Shown: one piece after another, positions 33,789 to 42,278 of the stretch
How the letters are laid out: every line of letters starts with the position of its first letter
How positions within the stretch are numbered: position 1 is the first letter of the stretch
Assembly (NCBI GenBank): GCA_038207625.1
Contig: JBBQZO010000012.1
Location: forward strand, 73,014 to 137,013
DNA: 64,000 nt
DNA from: JBBQZO01 sp038207625
GTDB taxonomy: Bacteria; Pseudomonadota; Gammaproteobacteria; Burkholderiales; Burkholderiaceae_D
Direction: 5' to 3'
Notes under the pieces: model-generated
What the model was told of the DNA's origin: nothing
Databases searched by the model: none
The model's input: the letters and a program-made list of their open reading frames with translations, nothing else
Program-made: the position numbers and the translations under genes

Positions 33789-35849
33789 ATGACCCAACCC
33801 GCCGTGAACGCCACGCCACCACTTCCCATTGACACCGCGCCGCGCAAGGAATTCACCCTGCGCGGCATCCTCATCGGTGTGGTCATCACGCTGGTATTCA
33901 CGGCAGCGAATGTGTACTTCGGGCTCAAGGCCGGGCTGACGTTCGCCACCTCGATTCCCGCCGCCGTCATCTCGATGGCGATTCTGCGCTACTTCAAGGG
34001 CGCCACCATCCAGGAAAACAATATCGTGCAGACCGTCGCCTCGGCGGCCGGCACGCTGTCGTCGATCATTTTCGTGTTGCCCGGCCTGATCCTGGTGGGC
34101 TGGTGGACCGGCTTTAATTACTGGACCTCGTTCGCCATCTGCGCGCTGGGCGGCATCCTGGGCGTGATGTATTCGATTCCGCTGCGCCGCGCGCTGGTCA
34201 CCAATTCCGACCTGCCGTACCCGGAAGGCGTGGCTTGCGCCGAAGTGCTGAAGGTGGGCGCGGGCGGCGAGGGCGCCGACGAGGCGGCCGCGCTCGAATC
34301 GAACAAGGCCGGTCTGGCGGCGGTGATGTGGGGTTCCATCGTCTCGGGCGTGTTCGCCATCGTGGTCGCCACGCGAGTGTGCGCCGGCGACGTGGTGCAG
34401 TACTTCCGCGCCAACTGGAGCAATGGCGGCGTAACCGGGTTTGACTTCTTCCTGTCGTTCGCGCTGTTTGGCATCGGCCATCTGGTCGGCCTGTGGGTCG
34501 GCATCGCGATGCTGGTGGGCGCGGTCATCGGCTGGGGCTGGGGCGTGCCGCACTTCTCCGAGCTGGCGGCATCGACCGCCTCGCTGGCCGACCTGGCCGG
34601 CGCAACGTGGAGCCACAAGGTGCGCTTCGTCGGCGCCGGCACCATCGGCGTGGCGGCGGTGTGGACGCTGGCCAAATTGGTCAAGCCGGTCATCAGCGGC
34701 TTGACGTCGGCGATGGCCGCTTCGCGCGCGCGCGGGGCCGGCGACGCGGCGCTGATGCCGCGCACCGAGCAGGATATTCCGATCGGCCAGGTGGGCTTGA
34801 TCAGTCTGGCGTGCCTGCTGCCGATCGGCTGGTTGCTGTGGGATTTCGTCTCCAGCGCCGGCGGCGGTCTGGCCGACCACGCGTGGATGCTGGTTGGCGG
34901 CGGCGTGTTCTTCATCGTGCTGATGAGCTTTTTCGTCTCCACCGTGTGCGGTTACATGGCCGGCCTGATCGGCTCGTCAAACAGTCCGCTGTCGGGCATC
35001 GGCATCATCGTCGTCATCGGCGCGGCGCTGTTGCTGGTGTTGGGCGTGCGTGCGGCGCTGCCGGTCGACAGCGAAAAAGCGCTGGTGGCGTTTGCCTTGT
35101 TCGTCACCTCGATCGTGTTCGCCGTGGCCACCATTGCCAACAACAATTTGCAGGATCTGAAGACCGGCCAGCTGGTCGATGCTACGCCGTCCAAGCAGCA
35201 ATGGGCGCTGGTTGTTGGCGTGATCGCCGGTGCGGCGATCATCCCGCCGATTCTCGATCTGCTCAATCACGCGTACGGCTTTGTCGGCGCGCCAGGTCCA
35301 CATCGCGAACATGCGCTGGCCGCGCCGCAAGCGGGCTTGATTTCGGCGCTGGCGCAGGGCGTCATTCAAAACAATATCGACTGGGATCTGATCAAGATCG
35401 GCGGCGTGATCGGCGTCGTCGCCATCGCGGTCGACGAACTGCTGCGCAAGACGACGCGCGGCGCGCATCTGTCGCCGCTGGCGCTGGGCCTGGGCATTTA
35501 TCTGCCCACGCAAAGTACGCTGATGGTGGTGGTCGGTGCCGTGGCCGGCTGGTGGTTCGACCGCCGCGCCGACCGCAGCGCCAAACATCCTGAGGCGACC
35601 AAGCAACTGGGCGTGCTGCTGGCGTCGGGCATGATCGTCGGCGAAGGCCTGGTTGGCGTGGTCATCGCGGGGCTGGTGGCGTTTGCCGAGCCGCTGGGTT
35701 TCTCGAATCACGATTTCCCGCTCAGCCTGGTCAGCGATGCGTATGCCAACGGCCCGTCGGTGTGGGTGGGCGGCATCGCCTTCGCCACCATCATGGTGAT
35801 GCTGTACACGTGGCTGACGCGCCTGAGCGACTCGGTCAATCGCCGATAA
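33789..35849 (+). CDS. OPT family oligopeptide transporter
   Basis: A 686-residue polytopic inner-membrane protein of the oligopeptide transporter superfamily, with about 14-16 hydrophobic segments. Seen: FTLRGILIGVVITLVFTAANVYFGLKAG, SIPAAVISMAILRYF, ATIQENNIVQTVASAAGTLSS, LPYPEGVACAEVLKVG and NNNLQDLKTGQLVDATPSKQQ, quoted in parts; NNLQDLK.G..VGATP is the hallmark of the bacterial OPT/YSL-like group. Members import peptides or metal-chelate complexes by proton symport. Start MTQPAVNATPP at 33789. A hairpin follows its stop. Confidence 0.93.
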   Translation: MTQPAVNATPPLPIDTAPRKEFTLRGILIGVVITLVFTAANVYFGLKAGLTFATSIPAAVISMAILRYFKGATIQENNIVQTVASAAGTLSSIIFVLPGLILVGWWTGFNYWTSFAICALGGILGVMYSIPLRRALVTNSDLPYPEGVACAEVLKVGAGGEGADEAAALESNKAGLAAVMWGSIVSGVFAIVVATRVCAGDVVQYFRANWSNGGVTGFDFFLSFALFGIGHLVGLWVGIAMLVGAVIGWGWGVPHFSELAASTASLADLAGATWSHKVRFVGAGTIGVAAVWTLAKLVKPVISGLTSAMAASRARGAGDAALMPRTEQDIPIGQVGLISLACLLPIGWLLWDFVSSAGGGLADHAWMLVGGGVFFIVLMSFFVSTVCGYMAGLIGSSNSPLSGIGIIVVIGAALLLVLGVRAALPVDSEKALVAFALFVTSIVFAVATIANNNLQDLKTGQLVDATPSKQQWALVVGVIAGAAIIPPILDLLNHAYGFVGAPGPHREHALAAPQAGLISALAQGVIQNNIDWDLIKIGGVIGVVAIAVDELLRKTTRGAHLSPLALGLGIYLPTQSTLMVVVGAVAGWWFDRRADRSAKHPEATKQLGVLLASGMIVGEGLVGVVIAGLVAFAEPLGFSNHDFPLSLVSDAYANGPSVWVGGIAFATIMVMLYTWLTRLSDSVNRR

Positions 35850-36174
35850 CGCCATTGCCAGGGCAGTCACTGCCCACTTTGTAGCACACGCGGCCCTTGA
35901 TCGGGCCGCGTTGTCGTTCGCAGGACCAATTGCGCGGCAGTGCAAGCCTTCGAACACGCGCGCCATCGCTGGCCATGCTGCTGTCCCCTGCCAGCGCGCC
36001 ACGTAAGTCGTTGCACCGTCCTCCCTGACCGTTGGGTGCCATTCGTTCATTCAATGAGCGGGCCCATGCCGCCACGCTCTCCGCGCGGTCGGCGGATGCG
36101 ATACCATAGCAGCGTGGCATCGAGGCGTTTTTTTGCCCGTGCCGGCCAGCCAACCAGACAGAGGATATGCACAG
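35850..36174. other. intergenic after OPT transporter
   Basis: 325 bp between same-strand genes. It contains a short palindrome GGGCAGTCACTGCCC near 35860-35875 and a 9-bp GC hairpin at 35888-35911; otherwise no gene is supported. Confidence 0.45.
35888..35911 (+). terminator. hairpin, putative terminator of OPT gene
   Basis: ACGCGGCCC (35888-35896), loop TTGATC, GGGCCGCGT (35903-35911), a perfect 9-bp stem 39 bp after the transporter stop. The T-tract is weak (TTGTCGTT), so termination efficiency is uncertain. Confidence 0.5.
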
Positions 36175-37062
36175 ATGGGCATTCGAGATGACGTTGCAAA
36201 AGTGGCGATTTACTGGGACTTTGAAAACCTGCACGCGACACTGGCGAACCAGTTGTCGGGCGACAGCACCTACAAAAACAGCCGCAACACCTCGCAGGCG
36301 CCTATCGTCAAGCTCGACCCTATTCTCGATTACGCGGCCTCGTTCGGCGACATCATCATCAACCGCGCCTACGGCAACTGGCAGTGGTTCGAGCAGTATC
36401 GGCACGCGCTGATGGCCGGCGGCGTCGATCTGATCCAGATGTTCCCGCGCGGGCAGAACATGAAAAACAGCGCCGACATCCGGCTGGCGATCGACTCGCT
36501 GACCGATGTGTACACCCATCCCCATCTGAGCCACATCGTCATCGTATCGTCCGACAGCGACTTCATCAGCCTGGCCCAGCGCATCAAGCAGGCGGGCCGC
36601 TTCGTGGCCGGCATTGGCTTGGATGGCGCGACCAACCGGTTTTGGCCGCTCGCTTGCAGCGAATTTAAGTTCTATCAAAATTTGCTGCCCAAGCTTGACC
36701 AGGACGACAAGAAGCCAGCTCCGGTCGTCGCCGCTGCTGCGGTGCCCGACGAGAAGGCGGTCAACCCGTTCACCGAGGTGGTGTCGGCGCCCACGCTCGA
36801 CGAGGCGACGGTGGTGCTGGACCGGGTGGTGCGCCAGATGGTGAGCAAGAACGACGTCAACTTTTGCGCCTCGGCGGGGGTGAAATCGTTGATGAAGCGG
36901 GCCTTGCCATCGTTTGACGAACGCGCGCTGGGCTTCGCCAGCTTCACCGATTTTCTGGCCGGCTGTCCGGACATCGTCAAAATTGTCGACCGGCTCAGCG
37001 GCGGGCATATCGAACACGCTGGCATGGGGCGGGCAGGGGAGGCGGACATGCCGGCGAAGTAG
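36175..37062 (+). CDS. NYN domain ribonuclease-like protein with OST-HTH (LOTUS)-like tail
   Basis: A 295-residue protein. The NYN/PIN-like domain (residues about 8-165) shows the acidic metal-binding set: VAIYWDFENLHA, MKNSADIRLAIDSL and VSSDSDFISLAQRI. After a Pro/Ala-rich linker (KKPAPVVAAAAVPDEK) the C-terminal part (about 205-280: DRVVRQMVSKNDVNFCASAGVKSLMKRALPSFDERALGF, in parts) resembles an OST-HTH/LOTUS RNA-binding domain, a common partner of NYN in LabA/DUF88-like proteins. RNA cleavage or RNA binding is the expected role; the target is unknown. Start 36175 follows AGAGGA. Confidence 0.85.
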   Translation: MGIRDDVAKVAIYWDFENLHATLANQLSGDSTYKNSRNTSQAPIVKLDPILDYAASFGDIIINRAYGNWQWFEQYRHALMAGGVDLIQMFPRGQNMKNSADIRLAIDSLTDVYTHPHLSHIVIVSSDSDFISLAQRIKQAGRFVAGIGLDGATNRFWPLACSEFKFYQNLLPKLDQDDKKPAPVVAAAAVPDEKAVNPFTEVVSAPTLDEATVVLDRVVRQMVSKNDVNFCASAGVKSLMKRALPSFDERALGFASFTDFLAGCPDIVKIVDRLSGGHIEHAGMGRAGEADMPAK

Positions 37063-37180
37063 CGCGCGCCGGCGTCGAAGGCAGCCCCGCGCAGGCATCT
37101 CAGGCGGGAACGTTGTGACGCGCCGCTTCACGGCCGCGCGATCACGCCACGCGCCTGTGATGCGCATTTCTTGGTCCTGC

Positions 37181-38803
37181 TTAGCTTAAGCTGATCGCGA
37201 TGATGGGCAGCGTCAGCGTGAACGTGGTGCCCACGCCCAGTTCGGTGGCCACGTCGATCTTGCCGCCCAAGATGCCGTGCACGATGTTGTAGGCGATGTT
37301 GAGCCCCAGCCCCGAGCCGCCTTTGCCCAGCTTGGTGGTGAAGAAGGGGTCGTAGATGCGCTTGACGAATTCGGGCGCGATGCCGATGCCGTCGTCCTGC
37401 ACACACAGCTCGATCCAGCCGACCACGGTGGCGCGCGCGCTGAGTAGCACGGTGCCGCTGTCGCGTCCCTCGAAGGCGTGGATCAGCGCGTTGTTGACCA
37501 GGTTGGTAATCACCTGTCCCAGCGGCCCCGGATAGCTGTTCATGACGATGTCTTTGGGGATCTCCTGCTGCACGTTGACCGGGCTTTTCTTAATCGTCGG
37601 CCACAAGGTGAGCATGACCTCGGTGACCATGTCGTTGAGCGCGAACGTGCGCCCCTGCGAGCTTTCGCGGTCCACCGCCACCTGCTTGAAGCTGGCCACC
37701 AGGTCGGCGGCGCGAAACAGATTGCGCAACAGGATGTCGCCGGCCTTGTTGACGTCTTCGATGTGTTCTTCCAGCGCGGAGCGGCGCAGGCCGTTGGCGC
37801 AGTCGAGCGTGAAACTGCGCGTGTGGTCCACCAGCGCGCTGGCCGCCAGCAGGCTGTTGCCGATCGGCGTGTTCAATTCGTGCGCGATGCCGGCCACCAG
37901 CGCGCCCAGCGCGGCCAGCTTTTCGCTGCGCACCAGGTCGTCCTGGGTGCGGTTGAGTGTCTCGATCGAGTGGGCCAGTTCCGCGTTGGCGCCTTGCAGC
38001 GCGTCGCTGCGCTCGATCAGCTTGTCGCGCATGCCCTTCATCGCAAACAGCAGGCTGGCCTGGTCTTTCGGGCCCAACTCGATCCCCGAACTGAGGTCGC
38101 CCGCGGCGATCTGGCGCGCGATCGTCGCCGCGTAATCGGGTTCGCCGCCCAGTTGGCCCAGCAACTGGCGCGTGATCAGCACCGTGATGGCGATGCTGAG
38201 CAGGGCGGCCAACGCGGTCATGATCAACAGCACCCGGCGCGCCGTGCGGTAGCCCTGGGCCACATCGCGGCTGGCCTGGTCCATCAGCTCGCCCTGATGC
38301 GCGTTGAGCTGGTCGAGCAGGCTGAAAAAATCGCTCTGGTAGGGGTTCAAGTCCACCAACAGCAGGTTCTTCGCTTCGCCCATGCGGCGTTGGTTGAGCA
38401 GTTCGATGAACTCTTCCTGGTTGACGATGTAGGCCGAGCGAATGATGTCGATCTGCTGCAGCAGCTCCTTGCCCTTGCTTTCGGTGACGCGGCGGTTGAG
38501 CTGGTCCAGCGTGTCGGCCATCTTGCGCTTGGCGCGGCTGATGTCCTCCATCTGTTCCTTCAACTGCTCAGGCTCGGTCATGATCAAGGTGTTGCGCATC
38601 GCGCGCGCGATCGTGCCCAGCGCACCGACGACATCGTTGACCATCACGGTCTTTGGATATTTGTCGCGCAGTGTGTCGTCGGTGGTGTCGGCCAGCGTGC
38701 CCAGCTTGACGATGCCAACTAACGTCATCGTGATCAGCAGCACGATCACGAAGCCGTAGCCGAGCGCCAGCCGCTGGCCGATCTTCAGGTGCAGGCGCGG
38801 CAT
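37181..38803 (-). CDS. membrane sensor histidine kinase, orphan
   Basis: A 540-residue two-transmembrane kinase. First membrane helix at residues about 10-33 (ALGYGFVIVLLITMTLVGIV), a periplasmic helical region about 34-185 like the MCP four-helix-bundle sensor (ARAMRNTLIMTEPEQLKEQ), second helix about 190-211 (VLLIMTALAALLSIAITVLI), a HAMP-like stretch, HisKA with H308 in GALVAGIAHELNTPIGN, and the ATPase domain with the N-box VITNLVNNALIHAF, G1 DDGIGIAPE and G2 GGSGLGLNIAYNIV. There is no receiver domain and no adjacent response regulator. It is 40 bp downstream of a periplasmic binding protein, so the pair probably senses a ligand. Start 38803 follows GGGAG. Confidence 0.92.
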   Translation of the reverse strand: MPRLHLKIGQRLALGYGFVIVLLITMTLVGIVKLGTLADTTDDTLRDKYPKTVMVNDVVGALGTIARAMRNTLIMTEPEQLKEQMEDISRAKRKMADTLDQLNRRVTESKGKELLQQIDIIRSAYIVNQEEFIELLNQRRMGEAKNLLLVDLNPYQSDFFSLLDQLNAHQGELMDQASRDVAQGYRTARRVLLIMTALAALLSIAITVLITRQLLGQLGGEPDYAATIARQIAAGDLSSGIELGPKDQASLLFAMKGMRDKLIERSDALQGANAELAHSIETLNRTQDDLVRSEKLAALGALVAGIAHELNTPIGNSLLAASALVDHTRSFTLDCANGLRRSALEEHIEDVNKAGDILLRNLFRAADLVASFKQVAVDRESSQGRTFALNDMVTEVMLTLWPTIKKSPVNVQQEIPKDIVMNSYPGPLGQVITNLVNNALIHAFEGRDSGTVLLSARATVVGWIELCVQDDGIGIAPEFVKRIYDPFFTTKLGKGGSGLGLNIAYNIVHGILGGKIDVATELGVGTTFTLTLPIIAISLS

Positions 38804-38843
38804 GCGACTCCCGTCGTGTGGCGCATGCGCGCGAACACAGCGC

Positions 38844-39824
38844 TCATTTGAGCTCGATGCCGAACACGGTCTTGTTCGCAATCGGCATCAGCTGCTTGAT
38901 GTTCTTGGTCGTGGCCACCAGAATGGGCACCAGAATCTGCTTGGCCGGCGTCGCGCCGTGTATGCTCGCCAGCAGCGCCTCGGCCGCCTTCTCGCCCATC
39001 AGGTAGGGCTGCTGCATGCCGACCGCGACCAGCGGACCGCTCTTCAAGAGTTCGGCCACGTCGGGCATCGCATCGAATGATCCGATCAACAGATCACCCT
39101 GCTTTTTTTCCGTTTTCAGTGCCTGCAAGGCGCCCATCGTCGGTTGATCCGTTTCGATGAACATGCTGCGCAGCGTAGGCGCCGCGGCCAGCATGTCGTG
39201 CACATACTGGGTGGTTTCATCGGCCGAATACGATTGCATCTGGCGCAGCGCGGCTTCTTTGCCCATGCCCGCTTCCTTCATCGCATCGCGAAAGCCGTTG
39301 GTGCGATCCTGGCCGTTCTTGCGCGCCAGCGAAATCGTCACCAACGCATACGGCGCGTCCTGCCAGCCTTTTTCCTTGAGCGCCGCCGCCAGCGCCATCC
39401 CCACGTCGTAGGCGCCGCGATAATTGTCGGACTTGACGTAGGAGACGTACTGGCCGCCGTTGGTGCCGATGTCGGCAATCACCACCGGCACGCCAGCCTT
39501 GCGCGCCAGCTCCAGCACGCCCGGCGCAGTCTGGCTGTCGGTGGGAGAGATGACGATGCCGGCCACGCCCTTGGCGATCGCGTCGCGCGCGTTTTGCAGC
39601 TGGGTCTGGCCATTGAGTTTGCTGTCGAGCGCGCGGTAGTTGTAGCCCTGGGCAAGCGCGACGTCGTGCACGCCCTGGCCCAGCGTGCGCCAGAACGGCA
39701 GATCGAGCTTGGCGCTCAGGTAGACGATGTCTTTGTTGGCGGCGCCGGCCAGCGTCGGCGCCAGTGCGGCCAAGCCCAATATGCCCCCGACGAGCATCAG
39801 ACGAAACAAGCGCCGCGTAGCCAT
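38844..39824 (-). CDS. periplasmic sugar-type binding protein (Peripla_BP_4)
   Basis: A 326-residue exported protein of the ribose-binding/LuxP fold. Signal peptide MATRRLFRLMLVGGILGLAA to about residue 28, then DIVYLSAKLDLPFWRTLGQGVHDVA, AIAKGVAGIVISPTDSQTAPGVLELARKAGVPVVIAD, FIETDQPTMGALQALK, LIGSFDAMPDVAELLK and AVGMQQPYLMGEKAAE, in parts, which are the classic strands and hinge segments. No ABC ATPase or permease gene is nearby; instead a histidine kinase follows 40 bp downstream in the same transcription unit. A sensory rather than transport role is inferred. Start 39824 follows AGGAAG. Confidence 0.9.
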   Translation of the reverse strand: MATRRLFRLMLVGGILGLAALAPTLAGAANKDIVYLSAKLDLPFWRTLGQGVHDVALAQGYNYRALDSKLNGQTQLQNARDAIAKGVAGIVISPTDSQTAPGVLELARKAGVPVVIADIGTNGGQYVSYVKSDNYRGAYDVGMALAAALKEKGWQDAPYALVTISLARKNGQDRTNGFRDAMKEAGMGKEAALRQMQSYSADETTQYVHDMLAAAPTLRSMFIETDQPTMGALQALKTEKKQGDLLIGSFDAMPDVAELLKSGPLVAVGMQQPYLMGEKAAEALLASIHGATPAKQILVPILVATTKNIKQLMPIANKTVFGIELK

Positions 39825-39935
39825 GCTGTTGCTTCCTGATTGTGACAAACGGTTGGTCGAGGAACAAGCAGATAGTGATCGTTCTTGGTCAGACTGTCAA
39901 TGCGCGGCAGCGCCGCCACGGCACTTTCGTGGCGC

Positions 39936-40496
39936 TTAGCGCGGCGATATGGCGTTCTCGTCCACGTGGCCACGGCGCGGGTCGATCGCCAGCACCTTGT
40001 CATGCTGCAGTTCTGTGCCAAGCAGGAAGGTGCTGGTGCCCACCTGCACGCAACCCTGTTTCGCATAGAAGGCGATTGCGCGCCGATTCTGGTCCCACAC
40101 GCAAAGCCACAGGCAGGGCGCCGCGCGTGCCGCGGCCACCTCCAGCGCGGCGCCAAACAGGCGCTGCGCCAGTCCGCTGCCGTGCTGCGCGCGCACCACG
40201 TACAGACGCGCCAGCGTATGCGCGTTGGCGGCGCTGATGCACGGCGGCGCGGCGCAGCGCGCCACGACGGCATAGCCGACGGCGGCGCCGTCGACGGTGG
40301 CCAGCAGCACCTGGGTGTGCGCGTCACTCAGCAGCGCGCGCTGGCTGGCCAGGTCCAGGTTCGCTTTCAGGTAGCGGTCGACATCCTCGGCGCTGCTGGT
40401 GGCGCCATAGGTGTCGACAAATGTGCTGCGCGCCAGCGCGGCTAGCAGCGCCGCGTCGTCCGGCGTGGCGGGGCGGATGCAGGCGCCGGCGCTCAT
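39936..40496 (-). CDS. GNAT family N-acetyltransferase
   Basis: A 186-residue GCN5-related acetyltransferase. The fold is seen as CIRPATPDDAALLAALARSTF (beta1-alpha1), VLLATVDGAAVGYAVV (beta2-3), LYVVRAQHGSGLAQRLFGAALE with the acetyl-CoA loop QHGSGLAQ (motif A), and LWLCVWDQNRRAIAFYAKQGCVQVGT (motif B). This RimI-like pattern LxVW..N.RAIAFYxKxGF is common in small-molecule or protein N-acetyltransferases. It lies upstream of the binding protein gene on the same strand by 111 bp. The substrate is unknown. Confidence 0.88.
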   Translation of the reverse strand: MSAGACIRPATPDDAALLAALARSTFVDTYGATSSAEDVDRYLKANLDLASQRALLSDAHTQVLLATVDGAAVGYAVVARCAAPPCISAANAHTLARLYVVRAQHGSGLAQRLFGAALEVAAARAAPCLWLCVWDQNRRAIAFYAKQGCVQVGTSTFLLGTELQHDKVLAIDPRRGHVDENAISPR

Positions 40497-40532
40497 CGGC
40501 CGCCCCGCGCGCGGCGCGCCGTGTGGCGAGCC

Positions 40533-40919
40533 TTACACGAGCACATGGCCGGCCTGCGCAAGGATGGCGGCGGCGCGCGTCATGTCGCCTTGTTTGAGCA
40601 GCAGGTAGTCGCCATCGAAGGTCGATACGACAAAGATGCCGATCGCCGCTTCCGACAGCGGCGCGATCACGGCCAGCACGATGCCCGTCTCGTCGAAGGC
40701 GAACGGGCCGACAAAGCGCAGGCAGGTCCAGCCTCGATCGGCCTGGACCGACGGCGGAACGCGCTGCGCCAGGCAGACCACCGACAGCTCGTGGCGCGAG
40801 CGGCTGATGCTGCTAAAGCCGTCGCCGTCGGCCCAGGCCGGGGTGGGCGCGGCCGCGTCCAGACGGCTGACGGCGTAGCCACCCGCTTGCAGTTCCAAAG
40901 TGATGCTCTTGCGTTGCAT
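40533..40919 (-). CDS. ACT domain-containing protein
   Basis: A 128-residue cytosolic protein after a good AAGGAG site. It consists of two ACT-like halves; the second is clear (WTCLRFVGPFAFDETGIVLAVIAPLSEAAIGIFVVSTFDGDYLLLK, in parts), matching the ACT_7 type of stand-alone ACT proteins that bind small ligands such as amino acids. It is divergent from an ArgP-like LysR regulator across a 119-bp gap that contains a palindrome. Amino-acid sensing, possibly lysine or arginine related, is inferred from that neighbour. Confidence 0.85.
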   Translation of the reverse strand: MQRKSITLELQAGGYAVSRLDAAAPTPAWADGDGFSSISRSRHELSVVCLAQRVPPSVQADRGWTCLRFVGPFAFDETGIVLAVIAPLSEAAIGIFVVSTFDGDYLLLKQGDMTRAAAILAQAGHVLV

Positions 40920-41001
40920 GGTTTCTCCTTGCGATGCGCGCTTCCCGGGGCGGGGCGGGCCTGACATCGAACGGGCAGCGTAAGGGGCGCGCGCCGCTAA
41001 G

Positions 41002-41020
41002 TATAATGAATATTCATGAT
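41002..41020 (+). promoter_or_regulatory. TATAAT box overlapping a palindrome in argP-like/ACT promoter
   Basis: TATAAT (41002-41007) overlaps a perfect 12-bp palindrome ATGAATATTCAT (41006-41017), extended by ATx/xAT arms to 41003-41020. It ends 18 bp before the ArgP-like start. The overlap of a -10 box with the dyad is a layout expected for autorepression; no good -35 is visible. Confidence 0.55.
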
Positions 41021-41038
41021 CCTTCATAAGGAGCGCTT

Positions 41039-41932
41039 ATGCGCGCCGTCGACTATCGGGGCCTCGCTGCGCTGGACGCGGTCATCACGCACGGCAGTTT
41101 TGAGAAGGGCGCGCTGGCTTTGTCGATCAGCCAGCCGGCCGTGTCGCAGCGCATCCGCACGATTGAGCAGAGCACCGGTCGCTTGCTGCTGGTGCGCAGC
41201 AAGCCGCCCGTCGCCACCGAGTACGGGCAGCGTCTGATGGCGCACTACCGCCAGGTACATCTGCTCGAGGCCACGCTGGACGACGCGGCCAATCCGAACG
41301 CGGCGCCGCCGCTGGTGGCCATTGCCGTCAACGCCGACAGTGCCGCCACTTGGTTGCCGCAGGCGCTGGCGCCCCTGCTGGCCGCGCCGGCCTGTCTGTT
41401 CGACATCCGCATCGACGACCAGGACCATACGCTGCTTCAGTTGCGCGAAGGGCGCGTGTTTGCCTGCGTGAGCAGCGCGGGCGATGAAGTGGCCGGCACC
41501 ACCGCGACGGCGCTGGGCGTGATGCGCTATGTGTGCGTGTGCACGCCGGCGTTCGCGGCGCGCTGGTTTCCCGCCGGGCTGTGCGTCGATGCGGCATTGC
41601 AGGCGCCGGCGCTGATCTTCGGTGGCAAGGACGCGCTGCATCCGCGCTTTTTGCAGCAACGGCTGGGTCTGACGCTGCCGTTTCCCCATCATGTGCTCGG
41701 TTCATCGGAGGGCTTTGTGCGCTTCCTCGAAGCCGGTTTCGCGTATGGTATGGTGCCGCTGATCCAGGTGCGCGCGGCGCTGGCCAGCGGCGCGCTGGTG
41801 CATGTCGGGGGCGCCGTTGGCATGGACGTGCCGCTGTTCTGGCACGCCTGGGACATCCAGACGGCGCTCACGCGCAGCATCGCCGCGCAGATCGTGCAGA
41901 CGGCGCACGCGGCGCTGGCGCCGCTCCCCTAG
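41039..41932 (+). CDS. argP: ArgP-type LysR transcriptional regulator
   Basis: A 297-residue regulator. The opening MRAVDYRGLAALDAVITHGSFEKGA then LALSISQPAVSQRIRTIEQSTG and LLLVRSKPPVATEYGQRLMAHYRQVHLLE follow ArgP (lysine/arginine exporter regulator, IciA) closely, including the R-x-KPP...T..G pattern. The effector domain shows AIAVNADSAATWLPQAL, FDIRIDDQDHTLLQLREG and FGGKDALHPRFL. ArgP normally activates an amino-acid exporter gene; here the divergent gene is an ACT-domain protein and no exporter is adjacent. Start 41039 follows AAGGAG. A tandem repeat begins across its stop. Confidence 0.85.
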   Translation: MRAVDYRGLAALDAVITHGSFEKGALALSISQPAVSQRIRTIEQSTGRLLLVRSKPPVATEYGQRLMAHYRQVHLLEATLDDAANPNAAPPLVAIAVNADSAATWLPQALAPLLAAPACLFDIRIDDQDHTLLQLREGRVFACVSSAGDEVAGTTATALGVMRYVCVCTPAFAARWFPAGLCVDAALQAPALIFGGKDALHPRFLQQRLGLTLPFPHHVLGSSEGFVRFLEAGFAYGMVPLIQVRAALASGALVHVGGAVGMDVPLFWHAWDIQTALTRSIAAQIVQTAHAALAPLP

Positions 41933-42063
41933 TTGCCGCGCTGGCGCCGCCTCCGCTAGTTGCCGCGCTGGCGCCGCCTCCGCTAGTTGCCGCGCAGGGG
42001 CACTTTCCACGTTGCCGCGCTAGGACCGCCTCCCTAACTGCCGCGCTGGCACCGCCTTGCCTC
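41912..42063. repeat. 27-bp tandem repeat grown from the argP stop codon
   Basis: The last 21 bp of the coding sequence including TAG are followed by near-identical 27-bp units at 41933-41959 and 41960-41986, each again ending in CTAG, then degenerating units at 41987-42011 (25 bp), 42012-42038 and 42039-42063. The shared core is TTGCCGCGCTGGCGCCGCCT. The order of decay suggests the array expanded outward from the gene end. Confidence 0.9.
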
Positions 42064-42278
42064 AGTCGCGGCACACGCCTCTCGGCACTTGTTTGGCGTG
42101 CCGCCGCAGCCGACTTTTTGGCGCGTGCATGCGCGCATGTGCGCTGTGGCGCGTGCGCTGCAAGCGCGGTTCGATGCACGGAAAATTGCGGGGTGGACGC
42201 GGAACTTGCTGCTATAGTCGTCGCCACGCTCGCGGCGCGGGCAAGCACCGAGTCCTTTGTTTATTTTGGAGACTGAAC
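42064..42278. other. intergenic after repeat array
   Basis: 215 bp between the repeat and the Cache gene. GC-rich at first; a CTATAG near 42212-42217 may belong to the Cache gene promoter. No gene is supported. Confidence 0.35.
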
